Shown here one piece after another: positions 25,948 to 41,894 of a DNA stretch of 43,194 nt. Positions within the stretch are counted from its first letter, which is position 1. Every line of letters begins with the position of its first letter. This DNA is from Salinicola halophilus (lineage in GTDB: Bacteria; Pseudomonadota; Gammaproteobacteria; Pseudomonadales; Halomonadaceae): positions 1-43,194 of the forward strand of contig NZ_PZJV01000006.1 of the NCBI RefSeq assembly GCF_003206155.1, given 5' to 3'. Below the pieces are notes generated by a model. The model was not told the origin of the DNA, did no database searches, and was given only the letters and a program-made list of their open reading frames with translations. A program made the translations under genes and the position numbers.

Positions 25948-27441
25948 TTACTCTTCGCTCTGAAACCAAGGCGCACGGGCAGTCATGATCAGTGCCGCTG
26001 CGCGCTCCTCGTCCACGTCGTCGATATCCTTCAAATCCTCGATGGACTGTTCTGCGAGGTCCTCCATGGTGACGATGCCACGACTGGCGAGAACAAAAGC
26101 CAGGTGGCGTTCCATGCCGTCCATCGCAAGAAGGTCTTCGGCGGGCTGAGCGCCATCAAGCGCCTCTTCCGAGGCAATGGCCAGGTTGAGTAACTCATCC
26201 TTGGCCCTCGCTCGCAGTTCCTCGACCAGATCTTCATCGAAATCTTCGATCTCCAGCATCTCTTCGAGCGGCACGTAGGCCAACTCTTCGATCGTCGTGA
26301 ACCCTTCCTCGACCAGGATGCGGGCGACTTCGTCTTCGATCTCGAGATGATTGATGAAATATTCGATCAGGCTGTCGACTTCCTGCTCGCGTTTACCCTC
26401 GGCCTCGTCTTCGGTCATGACGTTGAGCGTCCAGCCGGTCAACTCGCTGGCGAGTCGCACGTTCTGGCCGCTACGACCGATGGCTTGGGCAAGGTTATCC
26501 TCGCCGACGGCGACGTCCATCGAATGAGCGTCCTCGTCAACGAGAATGGAGGCGACTTCCGCCGGCGCCATGGCATTGATCACCAGCTGGGCGGGGTTGT
26601 CGTCCCACAAAATGATGTCCACGCGCTCGTTACGCAGCTCGTTGGACACCGCCTGCACGCGCGAACCGCGCATGCCGACACAGGCACCGACCGGGTCGAT
26701 GCGCTTGTCGTTGGTCTTGACCGCGATCTTGGCGCGAGCGCCGGGATCGCGGGCCGCACCCTTGATCTCGATCAGCTGCTCGGCGATCTCGGGCACTTCG
26801 ATCTTGAAGAGCTCGACCAGCATTCCCGGTTTGGTACGGGAGAGAATGAGCTGGGAGCCTCGCGCTTCGGCATCGACCTTCCACAGCAGCGCGCGTACGC
26901 GCTCGTTCATGCGGTAGCGCTCACCGGGGATCATCTCGCCGCGGGGCAGAAAACCCTCGGCGTTCTCGCCGAGATCGATGATCAGGCCGTCGCGAGTCGT
27001 CTTCTTGACGATACCGGCAACCAGCTCGCCTTCACGCTCGGTGTACTGCTTGACGATCTGGGCCCGCTCGGCTTCGCGCACTTTCTGCACGATGACCTGC
27101 TTGGCAGTCTGAGCAGCGATACGGCCGAAAGCGACCGATTCGATCTGCTCTTCGACCGCCTCACCCAGTGCCAACGGCGGGTCGCGCTGCTCGGCTTCGG
27201 AAAGCGGAATCTCGCGGTCTTCGCTGACGTACTCTTCGTCTTCGACCACGACCCAGCGGCGGAAAGTATCGTATTCGCCGCTGCGACGATCGATCTCGAC
27301 GCGGACACTGACGTCTTCCCCTTCGAAGCGCTTGCGCGACGCACTGGCGAGTGCAGCCTCGACGGCCTCGAAGATGACGTCACGCGGTACGCTCTTCTCG
27401 TGGGAGATGGCGTCAACGACCAGCAGTATCTCTTTGCTCAT
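25948..27441 (-). CDS. nusA: Transcription termination/antitermination protein NusA
   Basis: RNA polymerase-bound elongation factor that modulates pausing, termination and rRNA antitermination. It has 497 residues. The N-terminal polymerase-binding domain covers about 1-125, S1 ([21 protein letters not shown]) about 137-200, KH1 ([17 protein letters not shown]) near 250-266 and KH2 ([18 protein letters not shown]) near 320-337. Two acidic C-terminal repeats follow ([20 protein letters not shown] and its partner near 470), as in E. coli-type NusA. It lies 90 bp after rimP. Confidence 0.98.
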   Translation of the reverse strand: MSKEILLVVDAISHEKSVPRDVIFEAVEAALASASRKRFEGEDVSVRVEIDRRSGEYDTFRRWVVVEDEEYVSEDREIPLSEAEQRDPPLALGEAVEEQIESVAFGRIAAQTAKQVIVQKVREAERAQIVKQYTEREGELVAGIVKKTTRDGLIIDLGENAEGFLPRGEMIPGERYRMNERVRALLWKVDAEARGSQLILSRTKPGMLVELFKIEVPEIAEQLIEIKGAARDPGARAKIAVKTNDKRIDPVGACVGMRGSRVQAVSNELRNERVDIILWDDNPAQLVINAMAPAEVASILVDEDAHSMDVAVGEDNLAQAIGRSGQNVRLASELTGWTLNVMTEDEAEGKREQEVDSLIEYFINHLEIEDEVARILVEEGFTTIEELAYVPLEEMLEIEDFDEDLVEELRARAKDELLNLAIASEEALDGAQPAEDLLAMDGMERHLAFVLASRGIVTMEDLAEQSIEDLKDIDDVDEERAAALIMTARAPWFQSEE

Positions 27442-27531
27442 GCCTATGCCTCGCCGAAAAACCGGTTCTTTGAAACGCCCTATCCGTCGATTCGGCGTTT
27501 TTCATTATGATCGAATGGCGGATGTTCGAAG

Positions 27532-27993
27532 TCAGTCTTCGAACTGCGGTATGACGCGCGCCTGGTCGATGCTTTCGATGGGAAAGCAGTACTCCTCGGA
27601 CTCGATGCGAATCAACACTTCATCACCGTCAACGCCCGCCAGTTGTCCCTGAAACTTGCGCCGGCCATCGAAGGCGCTACGCAGTTTGAGCTGGACCGTG
27701 TGGCCACGAAAGCGGGAAAAGTGATCGAGGGTATAGAGTGGGCGATCGAGCCCCGGAGAGGAGACCTCCAGGCTGTAGTTGCTCGAGATCGGATCTTCGA
27801 CGTCCAGCACGCTGCTCACCTGCCGACTGACACCGGCACAGTCATCGACCGTGATGCCGTTGGGGCTGTCGATGTAGATCATCAACTTGGAGTGCTTGCC
27901 CTGGGCCAGATAGTCGAGCCCCCATAGCTCGAAACCCATGGCAGTGACCACGGGTTCGATGATCGCATACAGCGCGGCGTCCTTGGTGACCAC
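27532..27993 (-). CDS. rimP: Ribosome maturation factor RimP
   Basis: Binds free 30S subunits and helps S12 assembly. It has 153 residues in two domains: an alpha/beta N-terminal half (FELWGLDYL near 21-29, YSLEVSSPGLDRPL near 72-85) and a small barrel C-terminal half. The start is GTG at 27991-27993, not ATG, supported by AGGAG 6 nt upstream. It leads the rimP-nusA-infB block. An intrinsic terminator 120 bp upstream separates it from the initiator tRNA gene. Confidence 0.95.
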   Translation of the reverse strand: MVTKDAALYAIIEPVVTAMGFELWGLDYLAQGKHSKLMIYIDSPNGITVDDCAGVSRQVSSVLDVEDPISSNYSLEVSSPGLDRPLYTLDHFSRFRGHTVQLKLRSAFDGRRKFQGQLAGVDGDEVLIRIESEEYCFPIESIDQARVIPQFED

Positions 27994-28113
27994 AAACGAC
28001 TCCTACAGCAGTTGCATCAGGCACCTGACCGGGAGTTGAAAGACATGCAAGGTGCTAGGTGGCTGACTGGCGTTGGCGTCAGCAGGCAATGCAGAAAATG
28101 ACAAAGCCGCCAA

Positions 28114-28139
28114 CAAAAAGCCCCTTCTAAAGAAGGGGC
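28114..28139 (-). terminator. Intrinsic terminator between tRNA-fMet and rimP
   Basis: An 8-bp stem GCCCCTTC / GAAGGGGC with a 4-nt loop and a five-T run on the minus strand, starting 14 nt after the tRNA CCA end. The tRNA is therefore largely a separate transcript, with any read-through feeding rimP-nusA-infB. Confidence 0.9.
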
Positions 28140-28152
28140 CTTTCAAGAAACT

Positions 28153-28229
<77 letters not shown>

Positions 28230-28243
28230 ACATCAGGTTGGCG

Positions 28244-28272
28244 AGTATAGAAACGGCCCCGGAGCGGGTCAA
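28244..28272 (-). promoter_or_regulatory. Strong sigma-70 promoter of tRNA-fMet
   Basis: Minus-strand TTGACC, 17-nt spacer, TATACT; five of six bases match consensus at each hexamer. The predicted start near 28237 is a few bases before the mature tRNA 5' end. Confidence 0.85.
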
Positions 28273-28372
28273 GAAATGCCGAATCTTCGCCATGCTTCCC
28301 GAATCATTTTTCCTATCGGTCAGCATCTTTCTATTCGTTGGCTCAAAGGGTCGAGACCCGAAAACTCAACGA

Positions 28373-28459
28373 TGGTGCCGAAGGCGGGACTTGAACCCGC
28401 ACGACCGTAAGGTCACTACCCCCTCAAGATAGCGTGTCTACCAATTCCACCACTTCGGC
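28373..28459 (-). tRNA. leuU: tRNA-Leu (GAG)
   Basis: An 87-nt class II tRNA with encoded CCA, a long variable arm and the anticodon GAG in a 7-nt loop (TTGAGGG) closed by CTATC/GGTAG. The acceptor stem GCCGAAG pairs perfectly. It reads CUC and CUU. E. coli leuU (GAG) occupies the same place between secG and metY. Confidence 0.96.
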
Positions 28460-28499
28460 ACAGGGGGTGATGAAGGCTTGGCGCCTGCATCGACTCGTC

Positions 28500-28530
28500 A
28501 TTTTATCCAATACTTTGTCCGAATCGGCAA
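28500..28530 (-). promoter_or_regulatory. Candidate promoter of tRNA-Leu
   Basis: Minus-strand TTGCCG and TAAAAT separated by 19 nt, just upstream of the tRNA. The -10 is good, the spacing is long. Confidence 0.4.
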
Positions 28531-28564
28531 GCCATTCGAATCGACGACGAGTTTTCCTTTCGAC

Positions 28565-28945
28565 TCAAGGATTTGAAGTTGACTGCCCTTCCTCTTCCTC
28601 GAGTGCTGGCGCAGCATTATTCCCGCTTTGCTCGCCGTCGTCAAGCGTTGGCGCACCATTATGTTGCTGCTCGATGACTTGGGCGTCGGGAATGCCGCTC
28701 TGCGGGGCGCTGCCGGCGTGCGAGGCGAAGTACGCCAGCGCCAGCGAAGTGACGAAAAACAGCGCGGCAAGACCACCCGTCACCTTGGCGAGGAAGTTGC
28801 CACCGCCGCTCGAACCGAACACGCTCTGTGAGGAGCCACCCCCGAATGCCGCACCGGCTTCGGCGCCCTTGCCCTGCTGCAGCAGTACCAGTACCACCAC
28901 GGCAATGGCGAGTACGACATGGACCATCAAGACTGCTATCTGCAT
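28565..28945 (-). CDS. secG: Protein translocase subunit SecG
   Basis: Small inner-membrane subunit of SecYEG. It has 126 residues. Two transmembrane segments are visible at about 3-22 and 55-74, with the conserved LLQQGKGAEAGAAFGGG loop after the first. The C-terminal 45 residues are acidic and Gln/Asn/Ser-rich with no clear function, longer than in E. coli. It lies 4 bp after tpiA, so the two are co-transcribed. Confidence 0.95.
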   Translation of the reverse strand: MQIAVLMVHVVLAIAVVVLVLLQQGKGAEAGAAFGGGSSQSVFGSSGGGNFLAKVTGGLAALFFVTSLALAYFASHAGSAPQSGIPDAQVIEQQHNGAPTLDDGEQSGNNAAPALEEEEGQSTSNP

Positions 28946-28949
28946 GACA

Positions 28950-29699
28950 TTAACCTGCTGACTGACAAATCGCTTTGAAATCGTCGACCTTGAGTGAAGC
29001 TCCTCCGATCAGGCCGCCGTCGATATCTTCCTGCGCGAGCAGCTCCTTGGCATTGCTCGCATTCATGCTGCCGCCGTAGAGGAGTCGCAACCCCTCGGCC
29101 AGCTCCCGATCGAACTGCGCCTGATAGCGACGGATGGACGCCATCACCGCCTGCGCCTGATCGGGTGTCGCCGTACGCCCGGTACCGATCGCCCAGACGG
29201 GTTCGTAGGCGATCGTCACCAGCCGGCGCTGTTCAGGCTCGAGACGCGCCATGACATAGCCAGCTTGACGCAGCACCACGTCATCGGTCTGCCCGTTGTC
29301 GCGCTCCTCGAGGGTTTCCCCTACGCAGAGAATCGGCTTGATGCCCACGTTCAGGGCGGCGAGGGTCCGATCGAAGACCTGCTCGTCGCTCTCCTGGTAC
29401 AGCTGACGACGCTCGGAGTGACCCACCAGTACGTATTCGACGCCGAACTCCCGCAGCATTTGACCGCTCACTTCGCCGGTCCTAGCACCCGAATGCAGCG
29501 GATTGAGCGTTTGCGCCCCGATTTCGATGCAGGTACCTGCAAAGACTCGCCTGGCTGCATCCAGATAGGGGAAGGGGGGATGAATCAGAATCTCGGCACT
29601 AGACGAGAAATTGTCCTCGGCGAATGCCTGACCGAACGCGTCGATCAGTTCTGCCGAGCCGTTCATCTTCCAGTTACCTGCGATCAGCGGCTTGCGCAT
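28950..29699 (-). CDS. tpiA: Triose-phosphate isomerase
   Basis: Interconverts dihydroxyacetone phosphate and glyceraldehyde-3-phosphate. It has 249 residues in a TIM barrel. Catalytic residues: Lys11 in GNWKMN, His94 in VGHSERR and Glu166 in AYEPVWAIG. The start is ATG at 29699 with a near-perfect GGAGGT upstream; the frame opens 16 codons earlier but without support. It is between glmM and secG. Confidence 0.97.
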   Translation of the reverse strand: MRKPLIAGNWKMNGSAELIDAFGQAFAEDNFSSSAEILIHPPFPYLDAARRVFAGTCIEIGAQTLNPLHSGARTGEVSGQMLREFGVEYVLVGHSERRQLYQESDEQVFDRTLAALNVGIKPILCVGETLEERDNGQTDDVVLRQAGYVMARLEPEQRRLVTIAYEPVWAIGTGRTATPDQAQAVMASIRRYQAQFDRELAEGLRLLYGGSMNASNAKELLAQEDIDGGLIGGASLKVDDFKAICQSAG

Positions 29700-29766
29700 G
29701 CGACCTCCCGTCGGTGGAGCGACATGGTATAAGAGCCTTGACAGCAAGACAACACGCGCTGCTGGC

Positions 29767-31152
29767 TCATGGAATGAGGCTTTCGACGCTTTCGGCGATC
29801 CGCCGTGCGAGTGCCTGAACGTCGAATTGCGGTCTGCCCTCGACCATCACGCGGATCAAGGGCTCGGTGCCCGAGGCCCGCAGCAGTACTCGACCACTGG
29901 CGCCGAGCTCATGTTCGACTTCAGCGACGGCTTGCGCGACCGTCGCGTGTTCCAGTAGCGCGGCGACATCGGTACCGGCCGGTAGGCGAACGTTGACCAG
30001 CGACTGCGGCGCCTTGTCGAAGCCCTCGAGCAGACGGCCGAGCGGCGCGCTCTCGCGCACCATGACGGCCAGCACCTGCAGCGCCGACACGATACCGTCA
30101 CCGGTGGTCTGAACGTGGCGACAGACGATGTGCCCCGATGCCTCACCCCCGAGCAGCCAATCATTGGCGAGCAGTTTCTCGGTCACGTAGCGATCGCCCA
30201 CCTTGGCGCGTACGAACGGAATGCCGGCCTTCTCGAACGCGGCGGCGAGACCGAAATTGCTCATCAGCGTACCGACCACGCCGCCCTTGAGCTTGCCCCG
30301 GGCATGAAGGTCGCAAGCGAGGATATAGAGAAGCTCGTCGCCGTCGACCAGCGCGCCATCACGATCCACCAGCAGCACCCGGTCACCATCGCCGTCGAAA
30401 GCGATACCCAGGTCGGCACCGCTCGACGTCACGGCGGCCTGCAGGCGCTCGGGATGGGTGGAACCCACGTCGCTGTTGATGTTGAGCCCGTCCGGCTCGG
30501 CACCGATCACGCTGACGTCGGCGCCGAGCTCGCGGAATACGTTCGGCGCAATGTGGTATGTCGCCCCGTTGGCGCAGTCCAGCACGATCTTGAGCCCGTG
30601 GAGTTCGAGCCGATTAGGAACGGTCGACTTGCAGAACTCGATATAGCGACCGGCGGCGTCGTTGATGCGCACGGCGCGACCGAGCTGATTGGGCGGCATC
30701 GTCTCCAGCGGTCGATCGAGCTCCGCTTCGATTTCGCTTTCGACATCGTCGGCAAGCTTGAGGCCCTCGGCGGAGAAGAACTTGATGCCGTTGTCGTGGT
30801 ACGGGTTGTGTGACGCGGAGATGACGATACCCGCATCGGCGCGAAAGGTGCGCGTCAGATAGGCGATGCCCGGGGTCGGCATGGGACCCAGCAGCGACAC
30901 GTCGGCGCCGGCGGCGGAAAGCCCCGCTTCCAGCGCCGACTCGAACATGTAGCCGGAGATGCGCGTGTCCTTGCCGATCACCACCTTGGGTCGCGGTGCC
31001 TGCGACGACTTCTGACGGGTCTGGTGGCCGGCAAGCTTGCGCGACAACACGCGACCCATCGCCCAGCCCAGCTTGAGCATGAAATCGGCAGTGATGGGGG
31101 CCTGACCGACCGTACCGCGAATGCCGTCGGTGCCGAAGTAACGCCTACTCAT
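29767..31152 (-). CDS. glmM: Phosphoglucosamine mutase
   Basis: Converts glucosamine-6-phosphate to glucosamine-1-phosphate for UDP-GlcNAc synthesis. It has 461 residues, about 15 more than usual. The phosphoserine loop is ISASHNP (Ser114) and the metal loop is [10 protein letters not shown] near 250. The extra length is mostly an insertion of about 14 residues, near 40-55 ([15 protein letters not shown]), just before the conserved [11 protein letters not shown]. Its first 8 bases overlap the end of folP. Confidence 0.96.
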   Translation of the reverse strand: MSRRYFGTDGIRGTVGQAPITADFMLKLGWAMGRVLSRKLAGHQTRQKSSQAPRPKVVIGKDTRISGYMFESALEAGLSAAGADVSLLGPMPTPGIAYLTRTFRADAGIVISASHNPYHDNGIKFFSAEGLKLADDVESEIEAELDRPLETMPPNQLGRAVRINDAAGRYIEFCKSTVPNRLELHGLKIVLDCANGATYHIAPNVFRELGADVSVIGAEPDGLNINSDVGSTHPERLQAAVTSSGADLGIAFDGDGDRVLLVDRDGALVDGDELLYILACDLHARGKLKGGVVGTLMSNFGLAAAFEKAGIPFVRAKVGDRYVTEKLLANDWLLGGEASGHIVCRHVQTTGDGIVSALQVLAVMVRESAPLGRLLEGFDKAPQSLVNVRLPAGTDVAALLEHATVAQAVAEVEHELGASGRVLLRASGTEPLIRVMVEGRPQFDVQALARRIAESVESLIP

Positions 31153-32014
31153 GATCGATTCGCTCCTGAAGCACGGCCCAAGTCATGTTGACCGCGTCGA
31201 CTGTGGGTGCCACGTCGTGCACCCGAATGATGTGTCCGCCTCGCTCCACTGCCATCACGGCAAGTGCGAGGCTGCCGGGAAGCCGCTCGTCGACGCCCCG
31301 CCCGAGCGTCTTGCCGACCATGCTCTTGCGCGACATGCCGACCAGCAATGGCAGCTCGAGCGCTTCCAGTGCGTCCATGCGATTCAGCAGGCGCAGGTTG
31401 TGCTCGAGCGTCTTGGCGAAGCCGAAACCGGGATCGAGTATCAGCCGCTCACGCGAGATACCGGCGCGCTCGCATCGCGCGATCTGCGACTCGAGGAAGT
31501 CGACGACCGCCGTTTCGATCGGCTGGTCGTAGTGTGGCGCCCGCTGCATCGTCTGCGGCTCGCCGAGCATGTGCATCAGACAGACCGGCAGATCGGTCGC
31601 CGCCGCCGCCTCCAGCGCCCCGGGGCGCGTCAGCGAACGGACGTCATTGATCATCCCCGCCCCGGCGGCAGCGACTTCGGTCATGATCTCCGGCGCACTG
31701 GTATCCACCGACACCAGCGCGTCGAACTCGCGCACCAGCATCTCCACTACCGGCAGTACGCGCTCGCGCTCGCGCTCCAGTGGCACGCCCTCGGCACCCG
31801 GCCGAGTGGACTCTCCGCCCACGTCGATGATCGCCGCCCCCTCGGTGAGCAGTCGCTCGGCGTGGCGTCGGGCAGCGTCGAGCGCATCGTGGTGCCCACC
31901 ATCGGAAAAGGAGTCCGGCGTCACATTGAGAATGCCCATGACGCAGGGGCGGTCGAGTTGGAGCCGGCGTTGGCCACACTTAAGCGTCCGACCCCCGGAT
32001 TGCGGTCGCATCAT
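31145..32014 (-). CDS. folP: Dihydropteroate synthase
   Basis: Condenses p-aminobenzoate with the pterin pyrophosphate made by FolK; target of sulfonamides. It has 289 residues. [16 protein letters not shown] is at 25-40 and [12 protein letters not shown] at 64-75. KxxGR-type residues occur in VGMSRKSM near 231-238. Two ATG codons lie in tandem (32014 and 32011) and either could be used. The gene precedes glmM with an 8-base overlap and follows ftsH after a terminator. Confidence 0.96.
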   Translation of the reverse strand: MMRPQSGGRTLKCGQRRLQLDRPCVMGILNVTPDSFSDGGHHDALDAARRHAERLLTEGAAIIDVGGESTRPGAEGVPLERERERVLPVVEMLVREFDALVSVDTSAPEIMTEVAAAGAGMINDVRSLTRPGALEAAAATDLPVCLMHMLGEPQTMQRAPHYDQPIETAVVDFLESQIARCERAGISRERLILDPGFGFAKTLEHNLRLLNRMDALEALELPLLVGMSRKSMVGKTLGRGVDERLPGSLALAVMAVERGGHIIRVHDVAPTVDAVNMTWAVLQERIDHE

Positions 32015-32035
32015 TGATCTCGCTCAAAAGGCTTC

Positions 32036-32064
32036 ACTCTAAGTAGCGCCCCGCCTAGGCGCAA
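32036..32064 (-). promoter_or_regulatory. Probable sigma-70 promoter of folP-glmM-tpiA-secG
   Basis: Minus-strand TTGCGC, 17-nt spacer, TAGAGT, with a predicted start near 32029, 15-20 nt upstream of the folP ATG. It lies after the ftsH terminator, so it would start a separate transcript. Confidence 0.55.
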
Positions 32065-32112
32065 CAGCGCGCGTCCCCGCCCGCGGGCCGAACCATCTCG
32101 CAACCGGCACCC

Positions 32113-32149
32113 TACAAAACAAGACGGGGCGCCAATTGGCGCCCCGTCT
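32113..32149 (-). terminator. Intrinsic terminator of ftsH
   Basis: A perfect 12-bp stem AGACGGGGCGCC / GGCGCCCCGTCT with an AATT loop, 17 nt after the ftsH stop, and a TTGTTTTGT tail on the minus strand. Confidence 0.92.
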
Positions 32150-32165
32150 CGAGTCTTTCGCAAGG

Positions 32166-34121
<1,956 letters not shown>

Positions 34122-34267
34122 GTCGTTCAAGACACCACCCTCGTAGTACGAACCTTGCTGCCAGCGCTTGTCGTGACCTCGACCCTAACTCAGATGAGGG
34201 CGGGTAGCCACGCTTGCAAGCTCGAACATCGCCTGACACTCGTTTGCCGGCGACGGCCATCGAGCGT

Positions 34268-34927
34268 CTAGCCGTGAAATCCCTGTGCCAGCAGGTAGAC
34301 TTCCCGCGATCGCGCGCGGGAGGCCTCCGGCTTGCGTGTCACTACCTTGCGAAAGCTCGATCGCAGATCGCGCAGATAGTCGTCGAATCCTTCGCCCTGA
34401 AACACTTTGGCCAGAAAGTTGCCGCCGGGCGAGAGCGTCTGGCGCGCCAGATCCAGTGCCAGCTCGACCAGGTACATCGCCTGGGGCTGATCGATCGCCG
34501 CCATACCGCTCATATTGGGCGCCATATCCGACATCACCAGATCCACACGACGCTCGCCGAGCTCCGCCAGAATGGCCTCGAGCACCGTCTCTTCGGTGAA
34601 ATCTCCCTGAATGAAACTGACGCCTGCCAGCGCATCCATCTCCAGGATATCCGAGGCAATCACTCGACCTTCCGGACCGACCTTCTCGGCGGCGATCTGA
34701 CTCCAGCTGCCGGGGGCGGCACCCAGGTCGATGACCGACATGCCCGGACCGAGTAGCCCGTCTCGCTCGTCGAGCGCGAGTAGTTTGTAGCTCGCTCGTG
34801 AACGGTAGCCGTCCTTCCACGACTGCTGGACGTAGCGGTCGTCGAAGTGCTCCTTGAGCCAACCGGGACTGCTTTTGCTCTGCCGCGAGGCGGCATTGGC
34901 CTTATCGGAAGTCGAAGAGCGTGCCAC
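34268..34927 (-). CDS. rlmE: 23S rRNA (uridine-2'-O)-methyltransferase RlmE
   Basis: Methylates U2552 in the peptidyl-transferase A-loop. It has 219 residues. The SAM motif [13 protein letters not shown] is at 65-77. The K-D-K-E catalytic tetrad is K48, D134, K174 and E209. It begins with a GTG codon, supported by AGGTG 8 nt upstream. It is divergent from yhbY, with a 281-bp gap that should hold both promoters; I see no clear hexamers there apart from an inverted repeat CTCGAGCT / AGCTCGAG (35142-35171). Confidence 0.96.
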   Translation of the reverse strand: MARSSTSDKANAASRQSKSSPGWLKEHFDDRYVQQSWKDGYRSRASYKLLALDERDGLLGPGMSVIDLGAAPGSWSQIAAEKVGPEGRVIASDILEMDALAGVSFIQGDFTEETVLEAILAELGERRVDLVMSDMAPNMSGMAAIDQPQAMYLVELALDLARQTLSPGGNFLAKVFQGEGFDDYLRDLRSSFRKVVTRKPEASRARSREVYLLAQGFHG

Positions 34928-35208
34928 TAGCGGTCACCTGATCGCGTTTACGAAATCGAAGGGAATTGAGATGCGGTACGTCGCGACGGGAAAAATCGGT
35001 CGTCGGCGGCGCGACAGACTCGGACGGGGTCTCGTATCACCTTCCCCGCCGCGGTCGAAACCCGTACCATGTCGCGTTTGAACAGTGCGGTGGTGAGACC
35101 GAAAGCAGCACCGCTGTAGACATTCACGTATCGACACTGAACTCGAGCTATCGATGCTATTCAAGCTCGAGCGATCGAGACTTCGCGAACTCCAACGGTC
35201 AGACTATC

Positions 35209-35535
35209 ATGAGCTTGTCACCCGCACAAAAGAAAGCCTACCGCAGCATTGGGCACCATCTGCAGCCGATCGTCACCGTCAGCGAGAACGGCCTGAGCGA
35301 AGGTGCCCTGCAGGAACTCGAGCGCGCCCTGCGTGATCACGAACTGGTCAAGGTCAAGCTCGCCTTCGCCGAGCGAGACGAGCGCCAGGCCATGATCCAA
35401 GAGCTGACGACTGCCACTGGCGCCGAACTGGTGCAGTCGCTGGGCAAGGTCCCGCTGCTCTACCGCCACAACCCCAGGGCCAACCCCAAGCTCTCCAACA
35501 TCGCCCGCGCCGAGAACCATCACGGCCGCCACTGA
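35209..35535 (+). CDS. yhbY: Ribosome assembly RNA-binding protein YhbY (CRM domain)
   Basis: A 108-residue CRM-domain protein associated with pre-50S particles. The family block SIGHHLQPIVTVSENGLSEG spans about 13-32, with the GxxG-like loop in ENGLSEG. The frame is open upstream to 34966, but similarity starts at MSLSPAQKKAYRS. The ribosome-binding site is weak. It converges on greA across a bidirectional terminator, the arrangement known from other gammaproteobacteria. Confidence 0.94.
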   Translation: MSLSPAQKKAYRSIGHHLQPIVTVSENGLSEGALQELERALRDHELVKVKLAFAERDERQAMIQELTTATGAELVQSLGKVPLLYRHNPRANPKLSNIARAENHHGRH

Positions 35536-35560
35536 ACGCCCCGGGAAAGGCCGTAAACAC

Positions 35561-35592
35561 AAACGCCAGCGACGATCGTCGCTGGCGTTTTT
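35561..35592 (+). terminator. Bidirectional terminator between yhbY and greA
   Basis: A perfect 13-bp stem AAACGCCAGCGAC / GTCGCTGGCGTTT with a GATC loop. A five-T run follows on the plus strand and T-rich sequence on the minus strand, so it can end both yhbY and greA transcripts. Confidence 0.93.
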
Positions 35593-35599
35593 CGTCATT

Positions 35600-35648
35600 C
35601 GAAGCTCGAAGCTCGAAGCTCGAAGCTCGAAGCTCGAAGCTCGAAGCT
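35600..35648 (+). repeat. Seven perfect copies of a 7-bp repeat (CGAAGCT)
   Basis: Forty-nine bases, seven uninterrupted copies, ending at the last base of the greA stop codon. On the greA strand the unit reads AGCTTCG. It sits between the greA stop and the bidirectional terminator. Such arrays often vary in copy number. Confidence 0.97.
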
Positions 35649-36116
35649 CAGAGATGCTCGACGCTCGAGATCTCGTACTCCACGTCGCCGCCCGGCGTGC
35701 GCACGTTGACCACGTCACCCTCGGACTTGCCGATCAGCGCACGCGCGATCGGCGAGGTCACCGAGATCTTGCCATCCTTGATGCTCGCTTCGTCTTCGCC
35801 GACGATGCGGTAACTCACTTCCTCGTCGGTCTCGAGGTTGAGCAGCTCGACGGTGACACCGAAAATCACCTTGCCGTTCTTGGGCATCTTGGCGACATCG
35901 ATGACCTGCGCGTTGGACAGCTTGCCTTCGATCTCCTGAATGCGCCCTTCGATGAAGCCCTGCTGCTCTCGGGCCGCGTGATACTCGGCGTTCTCCTTGA
36001 GATCGCCGTGTTCCCGCGCTTCGGCGATGGCCGCAATCACCTGCGGACGCTCGACGCCCTTGAGCTGATCGAGCTCCTGGCGTAGCGCCTGCTCACCGTG
36101 GACCGTCATCGGGACC

Positions 36117-36124
<8 letters not shown>
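35648..36124 (-). CDS. greA: Transcription elongation factor GreA
   Basis: Stimulates cleavage of backtracked RNA in the polymerase secondary channel. It has 158 residues. The coiled-coil tip [13 protein letters not shown] is near 39-51 with D41 and E44 as the catalytic acidic pair, and the C-terminal [14 protein letters not shown] domain is intact. Its start overlaps the carB end by 8 bases, so it is coupled to carAB. The 7-bp repeat array begins right at its stop. Confidence 0.97.
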
Positions 36125-39350
<3,226 letters not shown>

Positions 39351-39439
39351 GCGCTAACACTCGTCGAAAAAGGAGAGGGCGGCGCGGCGCGCCGACCCGA
39401 AAAGACTCGATTCAATGGCGTCGGAAGGTCGCGAGCGGT

Positions 39440-40597
39440 TCAAGCGACCTGGCGCTTGCGCGCCTGCATCATCGACACGAAGCGGTCGAACAGCGGCGAC
39501 ACGTCCTGCGGTCCGGGGCTCGCCTCGGGGTGACCCTGGAAGCTGAAGGCCGGGCGGTCGGTCAGCTCGATCCCCTGGAGCGTGCCGTCGAACAGCGAGC
39601 GATGGATCGCGCGCACGTTGGCCGGCAGGCTCGTCTCGTCCACCGCGAAACCGTGGTTCTGACTGGTGATCATGACGTGGCCGGTGTCGAGATCCTGCAC
39701 CGGATGGTTGGCGCCGTGGTGGCCGTGATTCATCTTCACGGTGGTGGCACCCGCGGCCAGCGCCAGCAGCTGATGGCCCAGGCAGATACCGAAGACCGGG
39801 ACGTCGGCGTCGAGGACCTCGCGAATGGCAGTGATGGCGTAGTCGCAGGGCGCCGGGTCGCCGGGGCCGTTGGCGAGAAAGACGCCGTCCGGGTTCATCG
39901 CCAGCACATCCGCCGCCGGCGTCTCGGCGGGCACCACCGTCAGTCGACAGCCGCGCGCGGTCAGCAGGCGCAGGATGTTGTGCTTGACGCCATAGTCGAA
40001 GGCGACGACGTGATAGGGCCGTTCGCTCGCGGCGGCATCGGCGTAGCCCTGCCCCAGCGTCCAGTCGCCCTCGCTCCACTCGTAGGCGGACTGGCAGGAG
40101 ACGACCTTGGCCAGATCCATCCCCTTGAGTCCGGGAAAGGCCCGCGCCGCTTCCAGCGCCCGCTCGACGGCGTCATCGCCGCGCGCCGCGTCGCCGGCGA
40201 GAATCGCGCCATCGAGGGAGCCTTTGCTGCGCAAGAGTCGCGTGAGCCGTCGGGTATCGATATCGGCGATGCCGACCACGTTCTGCGAGCGGAGGTAGTC
40301 CGAAAGCGAACGCTGGCTGCGAAAGCTACTGGCCATTAGCGGCAGGTCGCGGATGACCAGGCCAGCGGCGGCGATCTGCGCGGACTCGACGTCCTCGGCG
40401 TTGATGCCGGTGTTGCCGATGTGCGGATAGGTCAGGGTGACGATCTGACGGGTATAGGAGGGGTCGGTGAGGATTTCCTGATAGCCGGTCATGGCGGTAT
40501 TGAAAACCACCTCCCCGCTGGTCTGCCCGTCGGCTCCGATCGCAGTTCCTCTGAATACACTGCCGTCTGCGAGAGCCAGTATCGCGGGTCTATTCAA
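39440..40597 (-). CDS. carA: Carbamoyl-phosphate synthase small subunit
   Basis: Glutamine amidotransferase subunit that feeds ammonia to CarB. It has 385 residues. The nucleophile Cys272 is in VFGICLGHQ, with His356 and Glu358 in [13 protein letters not shown]. The start is TTG at 40597, backed by a strong GAGGAGGAG site; no ATG is suitably placed at the family N-terminus [12 protein letters not shown]. It is separated from dapB by 261 bp containing a terminator hairpin. Confidence 0.96.
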   Translation of the reverse strand: MNRPAILALADGSVFRGTAIGADGQTSGEVVFNTAMTGYQEILTDPSYTRQIVTLTYPHIGNTGINAEDVESAQIAAAGLVIRDLPLMASSFRSQRSLSDYLRSQNVVGIADIDTRRLTRLLRSKGSLDGAILAGDAARGDDAVERALEAARAFPGLKGMDLAKVVSCQSAYEWSEGDWTLGQGYADAAASERPYHVVAFDYGVKHNILRLLTARGCRLTVVPAETPAADVLAMNPDGVFLANGPGDPAPCDYAITAIREVLDADVPVFGICLGHQLLALAAGATTVKMNHGHHGANHPVQDLDTGHVMITSQNHGFAVDETSLPANVRAIHRSLFDGTLQGIELTDRPAFSFQGHPEASPGPQDVSPLFDRFVSMMQARKRQVA

Positions 40598-40700
40598 GAC
40601 GTTCTCCTCCTCGGCGGATCACCAACAAAAGTTCCGGGCGCACCGAAACTCGATTCTCGGCCGACGAGGCGCAGCGGGCGGTGTCAGAAACTCAGGTCGT

Positions 40701-40743
40701 AAAAAAGCGGGACGAAATCCGGAGCACCGGTTTCATCCCGCTT
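40701..40743 (-). terminator. Intrinsic terminator between dapB and carA
   Basis: AAGCGGGA / TCCCGCTT with an inner GAAA/TTTC and CCGG/CCGG stem, followed on the minus strand by a six-T run. It starts 115 nt after the dapB stop and ends about 104 nt before the carA TTG. It could terminate dapB or act as an attenuator for carAB; a weak -10 (TAGTAT at 40795-40800) lies upstream of it. Confidence 0.9.
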
Positions 40744-40858
40744 GTTGTCCTGGTCGCTGCATCGCCTGCGGCTTCGTTCGGCCAAATTGACGAAATACTA
40801 CCGGAAAGCGCTCTCGGGCTCCAGTGCCGCCGGCCGATCGTCGTTCGATGCGCCGACG

Positions 40859-41851
<993 letters not shown>

Positions 41852-41852
41852 C

Positions 41853-41858
41853 TACACT
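41853..41858 (+). promoter_or_regulatory. Candidate -10 element of the phytase-like lipoprotein gene
   Basis: TACACT at 41853-41858 in a CGCTACACTA context, the same as at the pcnB promoter. No clear -35. A start near 41865 would place an upstream in-frame ATG (41826) outside the transcript and support translation from 41895. Confidence 0.35.
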
Positions 41859-41894
41859 ATTGTCCAGACGCCATCTGCCGGAGCCCGCCCCGCC

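Noticed and set aside
35600-35648. CRISPR or attachment site at the 7-bp array
   Set aside because: The copies are directly adjacent with no spacers, and no integrase or tRNA end is near; it is a simple microsatellite.
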